The notes under the pieces were generated by a model, which ran no database searches, was not told the origin of the DNA, and saw only the letters and a program-made list of their open reading frames with translations. Shown here piece after piece: positions 1-8,296 of a stretch of DNA of 14,307 nucleotides. This DNA is from DATFEN01 sp035691285 (GTDB taxonomy: Bacteria; Acidobacteriota; Vicinamibacteria; Fen-336), in the NCBI GenBank assembly GCA_035691285.1, contig DASSJI010000227.1:1-14307 (forward strand). Reading direction: 5' to 3'. A program made the position numbers and the translations under genes. The first letter of the stretch is position 1. Every line of letters begins with the position of its first letter.

Positions 1-3000
1 GCCTCGGCCACGACCGCGTCGAGCCCGATGATCGGCGCGCGCACCACGCGCGTCTCGTAGGCCTCGACCAGCCGGCGCCGCTTCTCGGTCATCGGGAAGG
101 CTTCCGGGGCCCCGTACGGGTACCGGCTCATCGCGTGGAACGGCCGCGGGCCAAGGGCGTCGGGGGTGGCCGAGTTGATGTCCATCTCCTTGCTGAAGCC
201 GTCCGAGAGGAGCAGGAAGGTGCGGCGCGCGCCCTCGGGCAGAGGCGGCAGCGCCGCGGCGTCGAAGGAGAGGGCCAGCTCGTCGCCGGGGCGCGAGACG
301 ACGAAGACGTCGTCGGTCGCGGCGAGCAGCTCGCGCACGTCGCCCGGGCGCGTGTAGCGCCCGGGGAACGCCTTCCACGGCGAGAGCCGCGCCACCCGCG
401 CATAGTCGTACCCGAACGGCTCGCGACCGTCGGGCGTCACCTCGGCCGAGAACCCGCGTTCCTTCAGGTCCGCCGCGGCTGCCTCGAGGGTGGTCTCGCG
501 CAGCGGCCCGTCAGCCGCCCGGCCCACGCGGATTTCGTCCCAGTAGATGCGCATGTTCGTGGCGATCCGCACGCGGCGGCTGTGGCCGCGCCAGATGCCG
601 GCGAGGTCGACCGCGACCGTCTGCGGCCGCCCGACCGGGATGCCGACCTGGGGCACCGCCACGTGCCAGCGTCCCGAGGCGTCCTGGACCTCGAGGGCGG
701 GCGGCCGCATGGCCAGGCCGGCCTGATGCGCGGCCACGTTGTCGCTGGAGAAGGCGTAGTCGGTCCAGCCCGTCAGCAGCAGCACCTCGGGCTGCGGGGC
801 GTCGCCGAGGTCGAGGACGAGCGAGTGATCCGCGGCGTAGCCGCGGATTCGAAGCAGCTCGAAGTCGTCGGGATAGCGGCGGTCGCTGCGCGCGACGAGG
901 TCTGACACGTCGTGGCCGTGGTCGTCCTCGGCGCTCCGCGGCGGGCGGGCGCCTCGCACCGCGAGGAGCCGCACCGGCTTGGGTGGCGACGTCATGCCCT
1001 CGTGGGGATGGACCTCGACGTCGGCCGCGTGGTCGACGGCGACGAGGGCGAGCCGGTCGACGAACAGCGCTTCCTCGAGCTCGTTGGTGACGCGCAGCTC
1101 GTAGCGGCCGTCCCTGGGGCGGAGCTGCGCGTCCGTGAGGCGCACGTACTCGAGGGGGTCGGGCACGTTGTACGTGCCGGGCGCGACGTAGTAGCCCATC
1201 TCGCCGCCGCCCATGAAGTCCGTCACGAAGGCGAACTCGCTGCCGTTCCAGGCGTAGAGGTACGGGCACGAGGACGGCTTGCGGTTCAGCTCGGAGACCT
1301 CGAGCAACGCTCCGCTCGCCCCGCCCGCGGCCGGCGCGGACCCGAGCTCGGTCTGGAGGATCCCGGCGGGCCAGATCACGCGGACCGCGTCCGCGAAGCC
1401 GCGGCCCCCGAGGCCGAAGACGACGTCGGCAGGCGCCGGCGCCGGCGTCGCGGCGTAGGTCTCGAGCTTCTGGCGCAGGCCTCCGGCGCGCATCTCGACC
1501 TTGGCGCCCACGCCGCTCCGGTTGCTGACGAGCCCCTTGAGCCGGACGCGAAGAGAGCCGCCGCGGTCGCCGCCGTCGTTCCGCAGGAGCCGGAGCCCGC
1601 TCCCGGATCGCAGGACGAGGTCGGTGTCGCCGTCGCCGTCGAGGTCGCCCGAAGCGAACGCCAGGGCGGTCGGTGGCGTCGAGCCCAAGGCTGCGGCCGT
1701 CACGTCCTCGAAGCGGCTGCCCAGGTTCCGGAGCACGCGGACGCCGAGCTTGGCGGCGACGACGAGGTCGAGCAGGCCGTCGCCGTCGTAGTCCAGGAAC
1801 TGCGCCGCCACGCTCCCCGAGGAGCCCCACGGCGCGCGGACCAGGGCGAAGCGACCCCGGCCGTCGCTCAGCGCGAGATGGTCCCCCGCGTCCGCGCCGA
1901 GGAAGAAGTCCGTGAAACCGTCCTTGTTCACGTCCCCGGCCGCGGCGCACAGGAGCCCCCCGGGCGCGCCCAGGCCCGCTTCCTCCGCGACGTCCTGGAA
2001 GCTGCCGTCGCGCCGGTTGCGGAAGAGGCGAGGCGGCCCGCTCTCGACGACCTCGAGGAGGTCGATGTCGCGCCCGTTGTCGTAGTCGGTGGGAACCGCC
2101 GCGAGGACGCGGCCGGCGACGCCCAGGCCTGCGGCGGCGCTCGCGTCCTTGAAGGTGGCGTCGCCGGCGTTCTGGTAGAGCCGGTCCGGGGCTCCCCAGC
2201 CGCCCAGGACGAGGTCGAGATCGCCGTCGTGGTCGACGTCGGCGAGGGCGGCGGAGCGCGCGGCTCCCGCGGCGGCGAGGCCCGCCCGGGAGGTGATGTC
2301 CACGAGGCCGGCGCCTTCGTTGCGGAGGAGCGTGACGCCGTCCGTGCGCAACACCAGCAGGTCGGGCCGCGCGTCGTTGTCCACGTCGCCCGCGACGGCG
2401 CCTGCGCCCCCTCGGGACGGGTCGAGGCCGAGAGCCGTGGTCACGTCGACGAAGCGGCCGCCGTCGCTGCGGAGAAGCCGCTGGCCGGCGGGACCGATGT
2501 CGAACAGGTCGAGGTCGAGGTCGGCGTCCACGTCGAACAGCAGCGGGCGACCCGGGCCGACGTCGGCGGCGCCGGCTGCGAGCCACCCCGACGTCGTGTC
2601 GACCAAGCGGACGTCCGGAGTGGCCGCGTCCACGAGGTCGGCCTCGGCGCCCGTGGAGGCGATGGCCTCGGCGTAGCGGCCCTGGTCCGGGTAGGTCTGG
2701 CCGATCAGCGTGCCGCCCTTGTCCTTGAGGGCGCGGAACAGCTCGAGTTGACGCGCTCCCTCCTCGGCCTCGCCCGAGCGCGTCAGGGCGAGGCCGAGGT
2801 TGTAGGCGGCCGTGGCACTCCACGGTTCGCTCCCGAGGGCGGCCCGGAACGCCGCGACCGCCTCGGCGTAGCTCCGCTCCTGCAACAGGATCTGGCCGAG
2901 GTTGACGTGGGAGGCGACGTCCCTGGGGTCGGCCGACAGGACCCTCCGGAACTCCGCCTTCGCCTCCTCGGGCCGCGCCAGCGTGCGGAGCGCGAGGCCG

Positions 3001-3302
3001 AGGATGAAGTGGGGCTGAGGGGCGTCGAGCCTCGCCTCGAGGGCCGCCCTGGCTTCCCGCAGGGCGCCCTCGGCGTCGGGCACGTTGAGCAGCGCGATCG
3101 CCAGGTTGACGCGCGCGAGCCCGAGGTCCGGATCGATCGCCAAAGCCTCGCGGAACGCCGCGGCCGCCTCCTGGGCGCTGAACTGCTCGAGGAGCGCGAC
3201 GCCGCGGTTGTTGGCTCGATAGGCCCGCTCGCGCGCTTCGCGGGACGTGGGAGCAGCGGCGGCCAGGGCGAGGAGGGCGGCGCTGGCGACGGCGCGCTTC
3301 AC
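1..3302 (-). CDS. Exported TPR + VCBS/FG-GAP + ASPIC-UnbV (CRTAC1-like) protein, 3' end beyond the left edge
   Basis: The frame stays open from a GTG at 3302 to the window edge, giving 1100 codons without a stop. The start is chosen because GTG overlaps the upstream stop as GTGA and is followed by a signal peptide (KRAVASAALLALAAAAPTS). Residues about 28-200 hold about four TPRs (for example LGQILLQERSYAEAVAAFRA). Residues about 250-580 hold seven VCBS-type motifs, such as DVDHDGDLDLV and DLDGDGDTDLV, which in this family bind calcium and form propeller blades. Residues about 580-665 form an ASPIC/UnbV domain (SNRSGVGAKVEM; FADAVRVIWPAG). From about 670 to the edge lies a region I do not recognise, beginning PYLYAWNGSEFAFVTDF then GGGEMGYY, and including FLLLSDGFSKEMDINSA. 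The protein is probably periplasmic or surface-exposed. It is third in a coupled cluster after a pentahaem cytochrome and a sister VCBS protein. Its function is unknown; a structural or scaffold role is inferred. Confidence 0.92.
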   Translation of the reverse strand, partial: MKRAVASAALLALAAAAPTSREARERAYRANNRGVALLEQFSAQEAAAAFREALAIDPDLGLARVNLAIALLNVPDAEGALREARAALEARLDAPQPHFILGLALRTLARPEEAKAEFRRVLSADPRDVASHVNLGQILLQERSYAEAVAAFRAALGSEPWSATAAYNLGLALTRSGEAEEGARQLELFRALKDKGGTLIGQTYPDQGRYAEAIASTGAEADLVDAATPDVRLVDTTSGWLAAGAADVGPGRPLLFDVDADLDLDLFDIGPAGQRLLRSDGGRFVDVTTALGLDPSRGGAGAVAGDVDNDARPDLLVLRTDGVTLLRNEGAGLVDITSRAGLAAAGAARSAALADVDHDGDLDLVLGGWGAPDRLYQNAGDATFKDASAAAGLGVAGRVLAAVPTDYDNGRDIDLLEVVESGPPRLFRNRRDGSFQDVAEEAGLGAPGGLLCAAAGDVNKDGFTDFFLGADAGDHLALSDGRGRFALVRAPWGSSGSVAAQFLDYDGDGLLDLVVAAKLGVRVLRNLGSRFEDVTAAALGSTPPTALAFASGDLDGDGDTDLVLRSGSGLRLLRNDGGDRGGSLRVRLKGLVSNRSGVGAKVEMRAGGLRQKLETYAATPAPAPADVVFGLGGRGFADAVRVIWPAGILQTELGSAPAAGGASGALLEVSELNRKPSSCPYLYAWNGSEFAFVTDFMGGGEMGYYVAPGTYNVPDPLEYVRLTDAQLRPRDGRYELRVTNELEEALFVDRLALVAVDHAADVEVHPHEGMTSPPKPVRLLAVRGARPPRSAEDDHGHDVSDLVARSDRRYPDDFELLRIRGYAADHSLVLDLGDAPQPEVLLLTGWTDYAFSSDNVAAHQAGLAMRPPALEVQDASGRWHVAVPQVGIPVGRPQTVAVDLAGIWRGHSRRVRIATNMRIYWDEIRVGRAADGPLRETTLEAAAADLKERGFSAEVTPDGREPFGYDYARVARLSPWKAFPGRYTRPGDVRELLAATDDVFVVSRPGDELALSFDAAALPPLPEGARRTFLLLSDGFSKEMDINSATPDALGPRPFHAMSRYPYGAPEAFPMTEKRRRLVEAYETRVVRAPIIGLDAVVAE

Positions 3303-4984
3303 TGAGCGCCCGCGGCTGCGACGAGTCCCTTGCCCTCCTCGATCGTGATGGTCCGGTCCGCCGCCACGTCCTTCAGCAGGTCGGTCTGCCCGCTGGGCCA
3401 CGCCACCTCGACGCTCGCCGCGCGGGTCGCTGCGCCCAGGCCGATCGTCACGGGCAGCTCGCTCTGCGAGCAGTAGCTCGATCCGGTCTTGACGAGCGCC
3501 CAGGCGCGCTGGCCTCCGGCGGCGGCGACCGTGATGCGGGCGCCGATCCCGTCGCGGTTCGAGCGGGTGCCCACCGTGCGGACGCGCAGGTAGTGGTTTC
3601 GGTTGCCGCCATCGTTGCGCAGGAGCCGCGCCGGTCCGCCGTTGGTCGTGACCAGCACGTCGAGGTCCCCGTCGCCGTCGTAGTCCCCGTAGGCCGCGCC
3701 GCGGCCGACCATGGGACGAGCGAGGGCCTCGCCCGAGCCGGGCGTGACCGCCTCGAAGCGCTTGCCGCCCAGGTTCCGGAAGAGGTGCGGCGGCTGCGCG
3801 TACTTCACCTTGGGCTGCACCGCCTCGATGTCGTCGGCCACGTGTCCGTTCACGCTGAAGATGTCGGGCCGGCCGTCGAGGTCGTAGTCGAAGAAGAAGC
3901 AGCCGAAGGTGAGCGAGAGGAGCGTGACCTGGCCGAGCGTCGAGGCGGGGGCTTCGTCGATGAACAGCCCGGTGCCCTCGTTGTGGTAGAGCGCCATCAT
4001 CTCGTTGGAGAAGTTGCCGATGATGAGGCTGGGGCGCCCGCTGCCGTCGTAGTCCGCGGCGTCCACGCCCATGCCCGCACGCGCCACGCCCGCCTCGCTG
4101 AAAGCCACCCCGGCGGCCATGCCCACGTCGGAGAAGCGGCCCTTGCCGTCGTTACGGTACAGCCGGTTCGGCTGGGTGTCGTTGGCCACGAACAGGTCGA
4201 GCCACGAGTCGCCGTCGAAGTCGAGGAGCGCGACCCCGAGGGCCTTGGACGCGGGGTTCCGGAGACCCGCTTTGTCCGTGACGTCCTCGAAGCGGCCGTC
4301 GCCGCGGTTGCGGTAGAGGGTCGGGCTCTGGCCCTTGTAGGACTCGGGCGTGCAGTAGCTCTTGGTCTTCCCGTCGAGGGTGCAGTAGAGGTCCTTGTCG
4401 ATCGACCACTCGACGTAGTTCGCGACGAACAGGTCGAGGTGGCCGTCCTTGTCGTAGTCGAAGAAGGCGGCGCTCGTCGAGAAGCCGCCGTTCGCGACGC
4501 CGGCCCCGGCCGTGACGTCGGCGAAGCGGCCGCCGCCGAGGTTGCGGAACAGACGGTTGCCGCCCAGCCCCGTCAGGTAGACGTCGACGCGCCCGTCGTT
4601 GTCGTAGTCCGCGGCGGTCACGCCCATGCCGTACATCTCGACGTCGAGGCCCGCGGCCTTCGTGACGTCCACGAAGGCGCCGCTCCCGGCGTTGCGGTAG
4701 AGCGCCGGCGTCGCGCGGGGCCCGGGCCGTCCCGGCCAGCCCTTCGAGTTCACGAGCAGGACGTCCTGGCGGCCGTCGCCGTCGAAGTCGAGGAAGGCCG
4801 CGCCGGAGCCCATCGTCTCGGGCAGGTACTTCTTCCCGAAGGCCCCGTTCGTGTGCTTGAAGCGGATGCCCGCCGGCTGCGTCACGTCCGTGAAGACGAC
4901 GCCCGGGGGCGCGGCCAGCAGCGCGCCCCCGAGGAGCGCGAGCCAGGCGAGGATGGGTGTCGAGCGGCGGACGCCGCCCCTCAA
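3299..4984 (-). CDS. Exported VCBS/FG-GAP repeat protein with ASPIC/UnbV domain (CRTAC1 family), TTG start
   Basis: This protein has 561 residues. A longer in-frame ORF reaching to 6979 is an out-of-frame artefact over the cytochrome gene. The real start is taken as TTG at 4984, which overlaps the cytochrome stop as TTGA, has GGAGG nine bases upstream, and opens a signal peptide (RGGVRRSTPILAWLALLGGA). Seven calcium-binding-type motifs lie at about residues 65, 126, 175, 254, 311, 366 and 434 (for example LDFDGDGRQDVLL, GDYDGDGDLDVLV), consistent with a seven-bladed beta-propeller. The fifth (DYDGSGRPSLII) is degenerate. Residues about 463-555 are the ASPIC/UnbV domain, with SNRDGIGARI, GSSYCSQSELPVTIGLG and the PSGQ turn. 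Two cysteines (201, 211) fall in an insertion after blade three and might form a disulphide. CRTAC1-like proteins have no settled bacterial function. Context suggests partnership with the adjacent cytochrome. Confidence 0.94.
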   Translation of the reverse strand: MRGGVRRSTPILAWLALLGGALLAAPPGVVFTDVTQPAGIRFKHTNGAFGKKYLPETMGSGAAFLDFDGDGRQDVLLVNSKGWPGRPGPRATPALYRNAGSGAFVDVTKAAGLDVEMYGMGVTAADYDNDGRVDVYLTGLGGNRLFRNLGGGRFADVTAGAGVANGGFSTSAAFFDYDKDGHLDLFVANYVEWSIDKDLYCTLDGKTKSYCTPESYKGQSPTLYRNRGDGRFEDVTDKAGLRNPASKALGVALLDFDGDSWLDLFVANDTQPNRLYRNDGKGRFSDVGMAAGVAFSEAGVARAGMGVDAADYDGSGRPSLIIGNFSNEMMALYHNEGTGLFIDEAPASTLGQVTLLSLTFGCFFFDYDLDGRPDIFSVNGHVADDIEAVQPKVKYAQPPHLFRNLGGKRFEAVTPGSGEALARPMVGRGAAYGDYDGDGDLDVLVTTNGGPARLLRNDGGNRNHYLRVRTVGTRSNRDGIGARITVAAAGGQRAWALVKTGSSYCSQSELPVTIGLGAATRAASVEVAWPSGQTDLLKDVAADRTITIEEGKGLVAAAGAQ

Positions 4985-7812
4985 GGCGCCCCGCCTCCGC
5001 CGCTCCCGGCCTCCGCGCTGGCGACGCGGGGATAGGCCGCGGGCTCCGCCGCAGGGCCGTGCTCGTGGATGGCCTGGCGCTCGTTGTTGTCGTGGGGATG
5101 GAGCTGCCGGTAGGGGCCGGTGATGAACTGCGCCGACTCGTCGGCCTTGAAGCGCTCGTAGAGTGCCTGCTCCTTGCGGGCCATCTCGCCGTTGCCCAGC
5201 CCCTGCCAGCACAGCATCAGGTTGTAGTGGGCCTGGAGGTCCTCGGGGTCCACCTCGAGCACCCGCCGGAACGCTCCGATCGCTTCCTGGTACTGCCGCT
5301 TCAGGAACAGCGTGCGGCCGATCTGGTTGAGCACGACGCGGTCGCGGGGATAGAGCGCCGCCGCGCGCCGGAAGTGCTCGAGGGCCTCGTCGTAGCGGCC
5401 GAGCCCCTTCTTCGCCGTGCCCAGGAAGAAGTGGGTCTTGGCCAGGTTCGGGTCGCGGGCGAGAGCCTGCTGGAGCATCTCCTCGGCGCCTTCCAGGTTG
5501 CCCTCGGTGATGCGCGCCCGGGCCACGTTCACCCAGCCGTCGGCGTACTCGGGGTCCATCGTGGTCACCTTGAGGAACGCGGCCTCGGCGCCCTTGATGT
5601 CGCCCTGCAGCAGCAGCCCGATGCCGTAGTCGTTCCAGCGCTCGCGCACGCCCTTGTCCAGGAACGGCGCGTCCCGAGGCTCGGGCGAGCCCTTCGCCGC
5701 CACCCTCAACGTGGCCGTCGCCTCGGCCATCACCGTGATCGGGATGTCGGGGATCGCCTTCACCTTGCCCGAGACGCGGGACGTGTCGCCCGCGAAGATC
5801 CAGCGCCCGTCGTCGTGGTCGGCGGCCACCGACGGCGAGGCGTGCTCGGGGTCGCGGATCCCGGCGAAGGCCCACTGGGTGTTCCACCACGCGAACTTGC
5901 GGTAGTTCACCTTCGCGCGGAGCGTGATCGTCTCCCCGCCGTTCTCGGGCACGCGCAGGCGATAGTGGACCGTGTCGGCCGCGCCCGGCGGGATCAGCCG
6001 CACGTACGCCACCGAGCGCGTCATCCAGGCGTTGCGCTTGTTGATGGGGTTGCCGTGAGCGTCGAGCATCAGGCTGCGGTAGAAGTGCGCGCCGGGCTCC
6101 ACGGGGCCCTTTCCGCCATCGGCAACGGAGCCGCTGTGGAGAAGCGTGCGGCCCCGCTCGTCCACGGCCTCGAGCTCGACCCACACGTCGAAAGCGTCCA
6201 CGGTCCCGCCCGGGAAGAAGTGGCCGACCTTGCGGGTCCGCACCACGACCTCGATGCGCACGTCCTCGCCGCGCCTCACGGTGGCCCCGACCCGGTCCAG
6301 GGGCGCGATCACCTCGGCGGGCGCCTTCAGGAAGGCCTGGGCCGCTCCGAAGCTCCCCGACTCCTCGCCTTGGGCGAAGGTGCTCGCGAGCCGCGGCTCG
6401 GAGCCGGCCGTGTCGCGGCCCTCGGTGGGCATGACGCTCTCGCCCCGCACGAGGCCGAACACGTCCACCGAGATCTGGCCGTCGCGCAGGAACTCCTGCG
6501 TGATACGGAGCTGTTCGTGGTCCTGGTTGACGAAGGGCAGCGCCGTGTTGGCGCCGGGGAAGCGGTGCGAGCGCACGGTTCCGTCCTTCGCCGTGGGGTC
6601 GTTCGCGGCCACCCGGGGCATGTGGCAGTCGGCGCACTTCTGGGGCGCCTTCGGATAGTAGAAGGAGCGCGCGCCCTCGCCCGACACCCCCGAGGCCTGC
6701 CAGTTGTCGTACTCGTTGAAGCCGCGGAACCAGCGGTAGGCGTTCACCGGCACGTCCAGGTGCACCTTGTGGCACGAGGAGCAGAACTCCGGCGTCTGCT
6801 CCCGGTGGAAGGGCTTGAGGAACGTCTTGCGGTGCGGCTCCGGGTCGAGCTTCAGCAGGTAGTCGTGGGCCGCGCTCAGGAACGGGTTCTCGCTCACGGC
6901 CAGGTCGTGGAGCGGCGGGTACTCGATGGTGAAGTCCCCCTGGCCCATGGTGCTCTTCACGTGGACGATCGAGTGGCACGACGTGCAGGCCAGCCCGGCC
7001 TGGGCCTCAGGGGTGTCGATCTGCTCTTTGATCGGGCGGTCGAAGCGGCCGTTGAAGAAGACCGCGTGGTCGTGGCAGCCCGCGCACCATTTCGAAGGCT
7101 TCGTCCCCACGACGTCCTGCATGTACTCGACCGACTTCCGGTACCACTGGTTGTTGAACGAGGAGAAGTGGTGCGCCGAGGAGTTCCACTGATCGTAGAT
7201 GTCCTTGTGGCAGCGAGCGCAGGTCTGGCTGGTCAGGAAGAAGTTCGCCGGGATCGTCCCGCCGACGTTCGTCTCCGCCGAGGAGGGGAAGAACGGGCTC
7301 TTCGGCCCGGCGCCTTCGCCGTCCATGGACAGGGGCGGCAGCTCCGGGTTCACGATGCGATAGCGGTCCCTGGCGGTCTGGCTCTCGTGGGCGCGGAAGC
7401 CGGCGCCCGACACCGCGGCCAGGCACGCGACGGCCACGGCCGCGCGGGCCGGCGCGGCGTCCGCGAGCCGTCCCGCCGCGCGCAACAGGTGGACCAGCAT
7501 CGGCGTCGCGCCCAGGCCCGTCAGCACGATGTGCGCCAGCAGCAGGCTGCGGTAGGGCCGCGTCGCCCCCGTGACGGTGAGGACGAGGCCGAGGGCGGCC
7601 CCCAGCGCCAGCACCGCGAGGCTCGCCCGCAGCCATCCGGCCAGCTCGCGCCAGGCCCGGGGCAGGACCCGCACGGCGGCCACGGCCAGCCCCGCCCCGA
7701 GCGCGACGTGGAGCGCGACGTTCGCGAAGTAGAAGAGCGTGGCGTCGGCCCGCGCCGCCAGGTAGGCGCTGTTGAGCACCAGGACCAGGAACGCGACCGC
7801 CAGGCGCCTCAT
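4981..7812 (-). CDS. Membrane-anchored pentahaem cytochrome c with C-terminal TPR domain
   Basis: This is a 943-residue protein starting at ATG 7812. Residues 4-20, 26-47, 62-82, 88-110 and about 115-129 are hydrophobic and probably form four or five membrane helices, with His at 35, 94 and 108. Five haem c attachment motifs follow: CARCH 198, CAGCH 243, CTSCH 276, CSSCH 344 and CADCH 393. Many extra His residues (214, 215, 416 in SHRFPGAN, 521) could be distal ligands. The arrangement resembles cytochrome c554-like multihaem domains, so the haem part must be periplasmic. Residues about 430-705 look beta-rich and are unassigned. Residues about 715-890 are about five TPRs (for example GTAKKGLGRYDEALEHFRRA). 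The stop overlaps the start of the next gene. The likely role is electron transfer, possibly from the quinone pool, within a TPR-organised complex; the substrate is unknown. It is much longer than ordinary c554 proteins because of the membrane and TPR parts. Confidence 0.94.
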   Translation of the reverse strand: MRRLAVAFLVLVLNSAYLAARADATLFYFANVALHVALGAGLAVAAVRVLPRAWRELAGWLRASLAVLALGAALGLVLTVTGATRPYRSLLLAHIVLTGLGATPMLVHLLRAAGRLADAAPARAAVAVACLAAVSGAGFRAHESQTARDRYRIVNPELPPLSMDGEGAGPKSPFFPSSAETNVGGTIPANFFLTSQTCARCHKDIYDQWNSSAHHFSSFNNQWYRKSVEYMQDVVGTKPSKWCAGCHDHAVFFNGRFDRPIKEQIDTPEAQAGLACTSCHSIVHVKSTMGQGDFTIEYPPLHDLAVSENPFLSAAHDYLLKLDPEPHRKTFLKPFHREQTPEFCSSCHKVHLDVPVNAYRWFRGFNEYDNWQASGVSGEGARSFYYPKAPQKCADCHMPRVAANDPTAKDGTVRSHRFPGANTALPFVNQDHEQLRITQEFLRDGQISVDVFGLVRGESVMPTEGRDTAGSEPRLASTFAQGEESGSFGAAQAFLKAPAEVIAPLDRVGATVRRGEDVRIEVVVRTRKVGHFFPGGTVDAFDVWVELEAVDERGRTLLHSGSVADGGKGPVEPGAHFYRSLMLDAHGNPINKRNAWMTRSVAYVRLIPPGAADTVHYRLRVPENGGETITLRAKVNYRKFAWWNTQWAFAGIRDPEHASPSVAADHDDGRWIFAGDTSRVSGKVKAIPDIPITVMAEATATLRVAAKGSPEPRDAPFLDKGVRERWNDYGIGLLLQGDIKGAEAAFLKVTTMDPEYADGWVNVARARITEGNLEGAEEMLQQALARDPNLAKTHFFLGTAKKGLGRYDEALEHFRRAAALYPRDRVVLNQIGRTLFLKRQYQEAIGAFRRVLEVDPEDLQAHYNLMLCWQGLGNGEMARKEQALYERFKADESAQFITGPYRQLHPHDNNERQAIHEHGPAAEPAAYPRVASAEAGSGGGGAP
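4994..4998 (-). promoter_or_regulatory. Ribosome binding site supporting the TTG start at 4984
   Basis: GGAGG on the minus strand, inside the last codons of the cytochrome gene, lies nine bases upstream of the TTG at 4984. It decides the start, because the frame has no ATG or GTG close to the signal-peptide-like segment. Confidence 0.6.
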
Positions 7813-7825
7813 CGGGTCGCCCTAA

Positions 7826-7834
7826 CTAATAGCA
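7826..7834 (-). promoter_or_regulatory. Possible extended -10 promoter of the cytochrome cluster
   Basis: On the minus strand TGC followed by TATTAG (4/6 match to TATAAT) forms a TGn-extended -10 in a small AT-rich island about 14 bases before the cytochrome ATG. The -35 region (TTCCCG, 17-base spacing) is poor. The gap to the toxin stop is 58 bases, so readthrough from the toxin-antitoxin genes is an alternative. Confidence 0.3.
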
Positions 7835-7870
7835 CCGGACGCGACGGCCGGGAAGCGCCCATTGGGCCGC

Positions 7871-8296
7871 CTACCGGAGGACCGTGGTCCCCGGGAGGCG
7901 TTTCCCGGCGCGCTCGAACGTCGCCATGGCTGCGGGCACACGGCTGTACTGAGCGTGGATCAGGCGATCGAGAAATCCTGGCTTCGCCGGCGCCCGGCGC
8001 ACCCGCTCCAGGACCTCGGCGACCAGCGGTCCGTCAGCGGGCTCGACGAGCCCGGAGGCCAGCATCTCGAGGAGCGCGGAGATCGCCTCGGACTTGGGCA
8101 CGGCGTAGTGGGCGTGCAACGCGAAGCAGGCTTCGCTGATCACGAGGTCCGAGACGACGACGCGCCGGCCCGTCAAGCGGCAGCGTTTGACGAACGTGAG
8201 CGCCGCGGTCGCCTGCTCGGGGGGGGAGCCGACGAGAAGCCGGAGAACGACGGACGTATCGATCCCTACCGTGGAGACCCTCTCAGGCGCGGCCAT
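7871..8296 (-). CDS. vapC: PIN-domain ribonuclease toxin, VapC-like
   Basis: This 141-residue protein has the length and motif order of PIN-domain toxins. Acidic residues in the usual metal-binding positions are D13 (GIDTSVVLRLL), E55 (VISEACF), D110 (GFLDRLIHA) and E128 (ATFERAGKRLPG). The last position is Glu where many VapC proteins have Asp. Known VapC toxins are magnesium-dependent RNases that cleave tRNA or rRNA; the target here cannot be read from sequence. Its ATG lies inside the end of the antitoxin gene (14-base overlap in another frame), so the pair is translationally coupled and the antitoxin is made first. It ends 58 bases before the cytochrome gene. A small GC hairpin after the stop has no U-tract. 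Confidence 0.88.
   Translation of the reverse strand: MAAPERVSTVGIDTSVVLRLLVGSPPEQATAALTFVKRCRLTGRRVVVSDLVISEACFALHAHYAVPKSEAISALLEMLASGLVEPADGPLVAEVLERVRRAPAKPGFLDRLIHAQYSRVPAAMATFERAGKRLPGTTVLR

Noticed and set aside
511..2823. 770-codon Arg-rich minus-strand ORF
   Set aside because: Wrong frame of the TPR/VCBS gene, with low-complexity Arg/Gly/Pro translation.
912..3305. Long plus-strand ORF of 797 codons antisense to the TPR/VCBS protein
   Set aside because: Repetitive Val/Glu/Arg-rich translation with no domain. It is the mirror of Asp/Gly/Leu-rich VCBS codons at high GC. The opposite frame shows TPR, VCBS and ASPIC motifs.
4920..4984. Twin-arginine (Tat) signal on the VCBS protein (VRRSTPIL)
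   Set aside because: It lacks the usual S/T-RR-x-F-L-K pattern; an ordinary Sec signal explains it equally well.
3299..6979. 1226-codon minus-strand ORF suggesting a fused protein
   Set aside because: Only the part after about 4984 is coding. The first 665 codons are Arg/Pro-rich noise overlapping the cytochrome in another frame.
7865..7880. GCCC-ATT-GGGC hairpin after the toxin stop as a terminator
   Set aside because: The stem is only about four pairs, is followed by mixed sequence and has no U-tract.
4957..8139. Plus-strand ORF of 1060 codons antisense to the cytochrome
   Set aside because: It spans several real minus-strand genes and their gaps, has no recognisable motif, and the minus frame holds five CxxCH motifs and TPRs.
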